Of a DNA stretch of 20,546 nt, positions 16,475 to 20,546 are shown one piece after another. Each line of letters opens with the position of its first letter. Position 1 is the stretch's first letter. The position numbers and the translations under genes were made by a program. This DNA comes from Tannerella sp. (GTDB lineage: Bacteria; Bacteroidota; Bacteroidia; Bacteroidales; Tannerellaceae). The DNA lies in contig JAIRXI010000136.1 in NCBI GenBank assembly GCA_031268395.1, forward strand, positions 1-20,546, in the 5' to 3' direction. Below the pieces are notes generated by a model that saw only the letters and a program-made list of their open reading frames with translations, was not told the DNA's origin and ran no database searches.

Positions 16475-17209
16475 CTACAAACTGATACCAAAGACGAAAT
16501 ACGTTTGCCTGCCCGCCGGGTTGAAAATCACTTTCGAGAAGGCCGGAACGGTAAACGATTCCGTAACTTTGATTTCCTTCGACCCGGCGATTCCGACGTT
16601 CACAACGTTGAACTTGTCAGCATAAATGCCCTCCCAGGGCGTGAGGCCGAGTTCGAGGCTCAGGCCGCAGTTGCCTGCTTTGAATGGCGCGCTCGCCTGG
16701 ATATACGTGGAAAACGCCCGTTTTCCGACATCGGACACCTTGAAGTCGGCCCCGGCGAAAAACGTGTTCCACGACAGCCCCAGCGGCCCGAAGTCGTATG
16801 CGAGCGTAGCTTCAAACATGTGAGCCGTCTCGTCCGACCTGTAACTGAAATAGTCGGGAAGCCAGTCGTCATCCCCCCGGTATGCAAACCAGTAGTCCGT
16901 AAGGGCCAGATTGAGTCCGCCAATGCTGTAACCCAGCGTGAAATCGAACTCGTCCACATAAGAGGGCGAAGTGAAGCCGACCGACCCCCAGGCCGTCAGC
17001 GAAAATCCGCCCGCCAAAAACGACAGCGCCGGCTGTACGCTGACACCGCCACAATACGCGCCCCGCCAGACATAACTGCTGACCAGGTCGCCTCCCACAG
17101 AAAGTTCCTGCGCTCCCACGCGGACAGGAGCTGCCACCAACACGACGGCTACAATGACTGTTGCCGTCAAGATTCTTTTTCTAATGTCCATACTTTTCAT
17201 TCCTTTCAT
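16475..17209 (-). CDS. Outer-membrane beta-barrel protein associated with amt/P-II (possible TorF/Gcw_chp-type porin)
   Basis: The 244-residue product has a signal peptide (cut near VGA-Q, residues 33/34). Alternating strands follow, such as LSVGGDLVSSYVWRG, SLTAWGSVGF, FDFTLGYSIGGLNLALTDYWF and FEATLAYDFGPLGLSWNTFF, with a C-terminal TYFVFGISL typical of outer-membrane barrels. The start YVWRG.YCGGVSVQPAL pattern recalls the TIGR02001/Gcw_chp outer-membrane family, which often sits near ammonium transporter and P-II genes. The family call is by eye. It lies between dapL (96 nt) and the P-II gene (14-41 nt), all on the minus strand, so a role in letting ammonium or small nitrogen compounds cross the outer membrane is inferred from position only. 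In-frame ATGs at 17209, 17200 and 17191 leave the exact start open. Confidence 0.75.
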   Translation of the reverse strand: MKGMKSMDIRKRILTATVIVAVVLVAAPVRVGAQELSVGGDLVSSYVWRGAYCGGVSVQPALSFLAGGFSLTAWGSVGFTSPSYVDEFDFTLGYSIGGLNLALTDYWFAYRGDDDWLPDYFSYRSDETAHMFEATLAYDFGPLGLSWNTFFAGADFKVSDVGKRAFSTYIQASAPFKAGNCGLSLELGLTPWEGIYADKFNVVNVGIAGSKEIKVTESFTVPAFSKVIFNPAGRQTYFVFGISL

Positions 17210-17305
17210 TTTATTTAAGTTAGAGAATCAGTCAGGGGTTTCCCGCAGTGTCTGTCCGTGCATTGTGCGCATCAACTACATGAAAATACTCATACGTTCA
17301 CCCTT

Positions 17306-18538
17306 TTATTTTAACCACTTGTAAATTCTTTCCATCGCTTCGGTACAGTGTTCCCGAGTGCCGAAGGATGTGAGGCGGATATAGCCCTCGCCGCTCGGCC
17401 CGAAGCCAACGCCCGGCGTGCCGACGACCCTGGCTCCGTGGAGCATGCGGTCGAAAAACGTCCACGACGGGATGCCGTCGGGCGTCTTTATCCACAGGTA
17501 GGGAGCGTTGTCGCCGCCCGATGCAACCGTCAGCCCCGCGCCGGCAAGCCCTTCGAGCATAATGCGGGCGTTCTCCATATAATACCGGATCACCTCCTTG
17601 ACCTGCGTTGCGCCTTCGGGCGAATAGACCGCTTCTGCGCCGCGCTGGGTGACGTAACTCGTGCCGTTGAATTTCGTGCACTGGCGGCGGTTCCACAGCT
17701 GATTCAGCGGGACGGCCTCGCTGCCGGCCGTGAAGCCCTTCAACTCTTTCGGCACGACCGTATAACCGCAACGTACGCCCGTGAATCCAGCCGTTTTCGA
17801 GAAACTCCGAAATTCGATGGCGACCTTCTTGGCATCCTTGATTTCGTAGATGGAATGCGGGATGTCCGGGTCCTGGATATAGGCTTCGTAGGCCGCGTCA
17901 TAAAGGATCAGCACCTGGTTTGCCAGCGCATAGTCGACCCATTTCTTCAGCGCCTCGCGTGTGATGGATGCGCCGGTCGGGTTGTTGGGATAGCAGAGGT
18001 AGAGCATGTCCATCCGCCGATCGGGTATATCGGGAATAAAGTCGTTCGACTCGGTACAGGGGATGTAGACGACGTTGCTCCAGCGGCCATCTTTGAGTTC
18101 GCCGGCGCGTCCGCCCATGACATTGGAATCAATGTAGACGGGATAAATCGGGTCGGTCACGCCGACGCAGTTGTCGCGTCCGAGGATGTCGCCGATATTG
18201 CCCGAGTCGCTCTTGGCTCCGTCGCTGACGAAGACTTCGCCCGGTTCGAGCGCCACGCCGCGCGGGGCGTAGTCGTGCTTGATGATCGCGTCGATCAGGA
18301 ACGGGTAGCCCTGTTCGGGACCGTAACCGCGGAACGTCCGGGCGTCACCCATCTCGTCTACCGCCTTGTGCATGGATTCACGCACTGCCTGCGGCAGCGG
18401 ACGCGTCACGTCTCCGATACCTAAACTTATTACTTCTGCCCCGGGGTGCATCCGTTTGTAGGTCTGCACCCTCCGCGCAATATCCGAAAACAGATAATTG
18501 CCGGGCAACTTCAAAAACTGTTCGTTTACTAATGCCAT
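17306..18538 (-). CDS. dapL: LL-diaminopimelate aminotransferase
   Basis: DapL is a PLP enzyme that turns tetrahydrodipicolinate and glutamate directly into LL-diaminopimelate, bypassing the succinylase or acetylase steps to lysine and peptidoglycan. The 410-residue product starts [20 protein letters not shown], the family's usual N-terminus, and has the fold-type I signatures [20 protein letters not shown] and [14 protein letters not shown] with the PLP lysine K248. The frame remains open 64 codons upstream to an ATG at 18730, but that stretch is Arg/Gly/His-rich and unlike DapL, so 18538 is chosen. A consensus promoter lies about 240 nt upstream, leaving a long leader. Because no promoter or terminator is visible in the next 96 nt, the nitrogen genes downstream may share its transcript. 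Glutamate use links it to GlnN. Confidence 0.96.
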   Translation of the reverse strand: MALVNEQFLKLPGNYLFSDIARRVQTYKRMHPGAEVISLGIGDVTRPLPQAVRESMHKAVDEMGDARTFRGYGPEQGYPFLIDAIIKHDYAPRGVALEPGEVFVSDGAKSDSGNIGDILGRDNCVGVTDPIYPVYIDSNVMGGRAGELKDGRWSNVVYIPCTESNDFIPDIPDRRMDMLYLCYPNNPTGASITREALKKWVDYALANQVLILYDAAYEAYIQDPDIPHSIYEIKDAKKVAIEFRSFSKTAGFTGVRCGYTVVPKELKGFTAGSEAVPLNQLWNRRQCTKFNGTSYVTQRGAEAVYSPEGATQVKEVIRYYMENARIMLEGLAGAGLTVASGGDNAPYLWIKTPDGIPSWTFFDRMLHGARVVGTPGVGFGPSGEGYIRLTSFGTREHCTEAMERIYKWLK

Positions 18539-18772
18539 TTTTATTCGAATTGTAGTTATGTATGTATATATGTATGTTTGTCGATGCATGGAACGGAGCC
18601 GGATACACGGTACGGAGTGCGCGGCCACCGCTGTCCGCGCGCCGTGTCTGTTGTGCCGGGCGCCCGGACCGTTCGGAACAGATCCGGGACCGTTTCCGCG
18701 TCTCCTGTGAGTATGTATCGCTGTTGCCATTTTTTAATTATTCAAGCTTATATAAATTCTTTTTGCTCATTT
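18539..18772 (-). promoter_or_regulatory. Long structured 5' leader of dapL
   Basis: About 234 nt lie between the predicted start of transcription and the dapL ATG, which is unusual beside the 15-40 nt leaders of the other genes here. The middle is very GC-rich and folds: outer arms 18605-18610/18642-18647, inner arms 18619-18624/18635-18640, and a 12-bp palindrome CCGGGCGCCCGG at 18656-18667. The part next to the ATG is AT-rich with TATG repeats. I do not recognise a known riboswitch class. Confidence 0.45.
18557..18580. repeat. Tetranucleotide (TATG)-type microsatellite
   Basis: Six 4-nt units in a row, TATG TATG TATA TATG TATG TTTG, lie 19-42 nt before the dapL start codon, within the leader. 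Slippage here could alter the leader but not the reading frame of DapL if translation starts at 18538. Confidence 0.6.
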
Positions 18773-18778
18773 TCGATG

Positions 18779-18808
18779 CAAATATATATCTTTTTGTCGT
18801 ATTACAAA
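18779..18808 (-). promoter_or_regulatory. Promoter of dapL (and perhaps the nitrogen block)
   Basis: On the minus strand TTTG (18808-18805) is followed after 18 nt by TATATTTG (18786-18779), an exact TAnnTTTG match. This is one of the best promoters in the window. Transcription would begin near 18772. Confidence 0.65.
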
Positions 18809-18810
18809 TA

Positions 18811-19244
18811 TAAATCATGAACAAAATGTATAGTTCGCTTCACAATATTACAATCTGTCTTTAATCGGTTCGTATTTGCAACAAATTATTATCATATATC
18901 CGGTTTTTCCGTCAAATCAAACAGACCGGATGGGAGCGCGGGATTTAAAAATCCGCAGCTGTTTCTTCCGGTCACGGTTTGTCCGGCCGTCTTTCCCCGT
19001 TCCGGAACACGGAAACACGGGGAAAACAAAGCGCCTTTCAACGTGTAAAAACGGACGGGTGCACAGGTCTGCCGGCCGTGTCTCCCGTTTTCTCCGTCTT
19101 TTCCGAATGTTGTGATTGATTCCAAACTGTCCTGTAGTTATTAATTTGCACACGCCCTGTTTATACGGGCGTCTTTGTATTGACAATTGAATTGTTTGAG
19201 TGGCCGAATCATTGAGTTTCCGAATTAAAGTCCGTCCCGGCATG
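18811..19244. other. Intergenic region between pnp and the dapL promoter
   Basis: No gene, tRNA or known RNA is recognised in these ~430 nt. The left part is AT-rich. The middle (18940-19100) is GC-rich with small palindromes: GGATTTAAAAATCC at 18941-18954 and a TTCCGGAA core near 19000. A hairpin with arms ACGCCC/GGGCGT lies at 19152-19172. Short open frames are low-complexity and unsupported. Confidence 0.5.
19152..19172. terminator. Hairpin downstream of pnp
   Basis: ACGCCC and GGGCGT form a 6-bp stem with a 9-nt loop, about 75 nt after the pnp stop. There is no T tract on the minus strand (pnp direction) and only CTTTG on the plus strand, so it is a weak terminator candidate. Confidence 0.35.
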
Positions 19245-20054
19245 TCAGATCCGTCCAACCAGTTCCGAGAAGAGCAGCGTCATTGTATCTGCGGCCTTGC
19301 GGGCGACTGCGATCACACCGGCTCCGTCGTTGACAGAACCGTCTGCGAAGCGGTAACCTTCATTTGTGATCACCGACATGCCGAAGACGCGCAGTCCGGC
19401 ATGACGCGCCACGATGACCTCCGGCACCGTACTCATTCCCACGGCGTCGCCCCCCGCCCTGCCGTAAAAGGCGTATTCGGCCGGCGTCTCGAACGACGGG
19501 CCGGTCAGTCCCACATACACGCCCGTTTTCAGGGCGATGCCTCGGGAGGTGGCAATGGCTCCGGCGATACGGATAAACTCGCGGTCGTAGGCGCGTGTCA
19601 TGTCGGGGAAACGTGTCCCGAAGGCGTCGTCGTTCGGGCCGATCAGCGGATTGGGCATCAGGTTGATATGGTCGCGGATCATCATCAGGTCTCCCACGCT
19701 GAAGGCCGGGTTGATGCCGCCGGCAGCGTTCGAGACGAGCAGATTCTTCACGCCAAGGCATTTCATCACCCGCACCGGATACGTCACCTGCCGCATGGTG
19801 TAACCTTCGTAATAATGGAAACGTCCCTGCATGACCCAGACGGATTTCCCGCCCAGTGTGCCACAGATCAGGTTTCCCCTGTGACCGGTCGCCGTCGCAT
19901 GTACAAAATGCGGAATTTCTCCATACGGAATCCCGGTGGCATGCTCCAGACGCCCGGCCAGCGCCCCCAGGCCGCTGCCGAGTATGATGGCCGTTTCCGG
20001 CCGCTCCTCCACGCGGGAAGATAGATATTCAACTGTTTCCTGACAGGCTTTCAT
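19245..20054 (-). CDS. Purine nucleoside phosphorylase (trimeric PNP type)
   Basis: This cytoplasmic enzyme splits purine nucleosides with phosphate to base plus (deoxy)ribose 1-phosphate, for salvage. The 269-residue product has the trimeric PNP signatures: ILGSGLG and GHRGNL for phosphate, [30 protein letters not shown], and [15 protein letters not shown] followed by SVITNEGY. The Asn of VITN is the residue that in trimeric PNPs favours 6-oxopurines (guanosine, inosine). Length is normal. It is a single-gene unit with a consensus -7 box at 20081-20088 and a leader of about 20 nt. Confidence 0.95.
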   Translation of the reverse strand: MKACQETVEYLSSRVEERPETAIILGSGLGALAGRLEHATGIPYGEIPHFVHATATGHRGNLICGTLGGKSVWVMQGRFHYYEGYTMRQVTYPVRVMKCLGVKNLLVSNAAGGINPAFSVGDLMMIRDHINLMPNPLIGPNDDAFGTRFPDMTRAYDREFIRIAGAIATSRGIALKTGVYVGLTGPSFETPAEYAFYGRAGGDAVGMSTVPEVIVARHAGLRVFGMSVITNEGYRFADGSVNDGAGVIAVARKAADTMTLLFSELVGRI

Positions 20055-20080
20055 TGCTGATCTGGTGTTTGTTTACCGCG

Positions 20081-20088
20081 CAAAGATA
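20081..20088 (-). promoter_or_regulatory. -7 box of the pnp promoter
   Basis: The minus strand reads TATCTTTG, an exact TAnnTTTG match, 26 nt before the pnp ATG. No clear TTTG is found at -33; that position is instead occupied by the first of two direct repeats. Confidence 0.6.
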
Positions 20089-20099
20089 CACGATTTCCA

Positions 20100-20141
20100 C
20101 CGGATAATTCCGGGGACAAAACAAAAATCCGGATAATTCCG
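20100..20141. promoter_or_regulatory. Two direct copies of CCGGATAATTCCG upstream of pnp
   Basis: Identical 13-mers lie at 20100-20112 and 20129-20141, 29 nt apart (nearly three helical turns). Each contains the inverted arms CGGA/TCCG. They overlap and lie upstream of the -33 region of the pnp promoter, a typical place for transcription-factor sites. Confidence 0.5.
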
Positions 20142-20251
20142 AAGGATCAGGCCTCTTTTTCCGGTAAACCCGGCGGCAGCCGGCAGTAAAAAATCATGCC
20201 GGAACCGATGGAATAAGCCTCGCCGGCTCTCCGGTAAAGCCATGTGTTTAT

Positions 20252-20546
20252 GGGATGAACACGGGTCACCTGTAAACCCTGTGTCTGAAAAAGCCGTCAT
20301 ACGTTCAGCGTATGGCATGGCCCTCCGGTGTACGCGGAACAGCGATTGGGAGCCGAACGTTCCATTCTCCCCGGAGTCGAGCGTCGAAAGGCCGGGGGTG
20401 TCGAACGTCGACGCACAATGATTCAGCACAGATAATCCTCCTTATCCTGTGATGAAAGAGCGGATACGGCTACAGGAAATAAGGTAATGAGGTTTGCCGG
20501 AGGGATCATGCTGCCTGCCTGCTACTGAGGTTGTTTTGTTATTAAA
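20252..20546 (-). repeat. Dispersed repeat element, copy B (inverted, short array, cut by window edge)
   Basis: Read on the minus strand this repeats the block order of copy A: left end with TTTAATAACAAAACAACCTC, CCCTCCGGCAAA, GATAAGGAGGATTA, GCTGAATCATTG, the 23-bp unit sequence, CCGGGGAGAATGGAA, ACACCGGA, CCATACGCTGAACGT and ACAGGGTTT. It has only about one complete 23-bp unit (with one extra C) plus a partial one, and lacks the ~50-nt insertion of copy A. Its left end touches the window edge, so it may continue. It lies upstream of pnp. Confidence 0.8.
20287..20318 (-). terminator. Terminator-like hairpin at the end of repeat copy B
   Basis: On the minus strand CATACG and CGTATG pair around a CTGAA loop, with GCC/GGC extending the stem, followed by five T. 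It is the counterpart of the hairpin at 9776-9806 in copy A. Confidence 0.5.

Noticed and set aside
18539..18730. 64-residue N-terminal extension of DapL
   Set aside because: The family N-terminus MALVNE begins exactly at 18538, and the extension is low-complexity. It is kept only as a possibility in the leader finding.
18811..19244. tRNA or known structured RNA in the pnp-dapL gap
   Set aside because: No cloverleaf, TTCGANTC-type T-loop with matching stems, or CCA end could be assembled by eye.
20073..20429. 118-codon minus-strand frame upstream of pnp
   Set aside because: It spans the repeat element, the pnp operators and the pnp promoter. The only resemblance found is to the matching stretch of copy A, explained by the shared DNA repeat.

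Overview
The window looks like chromosomal DNA from a Bacteroidota (order Bacteroidales) bacterium. The evidence is a type III glutamine synthetase (GlnN), LL-diaminopimelate aminotransferase (DapL), a ClpC/HtpG pair of Bacteroides type, starts that mostly lack a Shine-Dalgarno sequence, and repeated exact matches to the Bacteroidetes -7 promoter motif TAnnTTTG. A Tannerella- or Porphyromonas-like host is plausible, but the genus cannot be fixed from sequence alone. All eleven recognised protein genes appear full length.

Layout. Positions 269-5029 (+) hold two stress chaperone genes, clpC and htpG, separated by a clear intrinsic terminator. Positions 9071-5094 (-) hold an electron-transfer module, etfB-etfA-acyl-CoA dehydrogenase, with a consensus promoter before etfB. 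A short ORF resembling the N-terminus of a glycosyltransferase lies between etfA and the dehydrogenase. Positions 9072-9915 carry no gene; they contain a dispersed repeat element with a 23-bp tandem array. Then comes apbE (-), a lipoprotein FMN transferase. Positions 10909-11244 hold the apbE promoter, a predicted small RNA on the + strand and a run of three hairpins. Positions 18538-11245 (-) form a tight nitrogen block: dapL, an outer-membrane beta-barrel gene, a P-II gene, amt, asnA and glnN. A long GC-rich leader precedes dapL. The last gene is a purine nucleoside phosphorylase (-). A second, inverted and shorter copy of the repeat element runs off the right edge.

How the genes work together. 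The nitrogen block reads as one ammonium pathway: entry across the outer membrane (barrel, inferred), transport by Amt under P-II control, then fixation into glutamine (GlnN) and asparagine (AsnA). DapL adds lysine and peptidoglycan precursor supply. The Etf genes and the dehydrogenase form an acyl-CoA redox module. The EtfB sequence resembles the clostridial, possibly bifurcating, type.

The least explained parts are noncoding: the dispersed element with its variable 23-bp array (9358-9838 and 20252-20546), the predicted ~88-nt RNA at 11072-11160, and the dapL leader.
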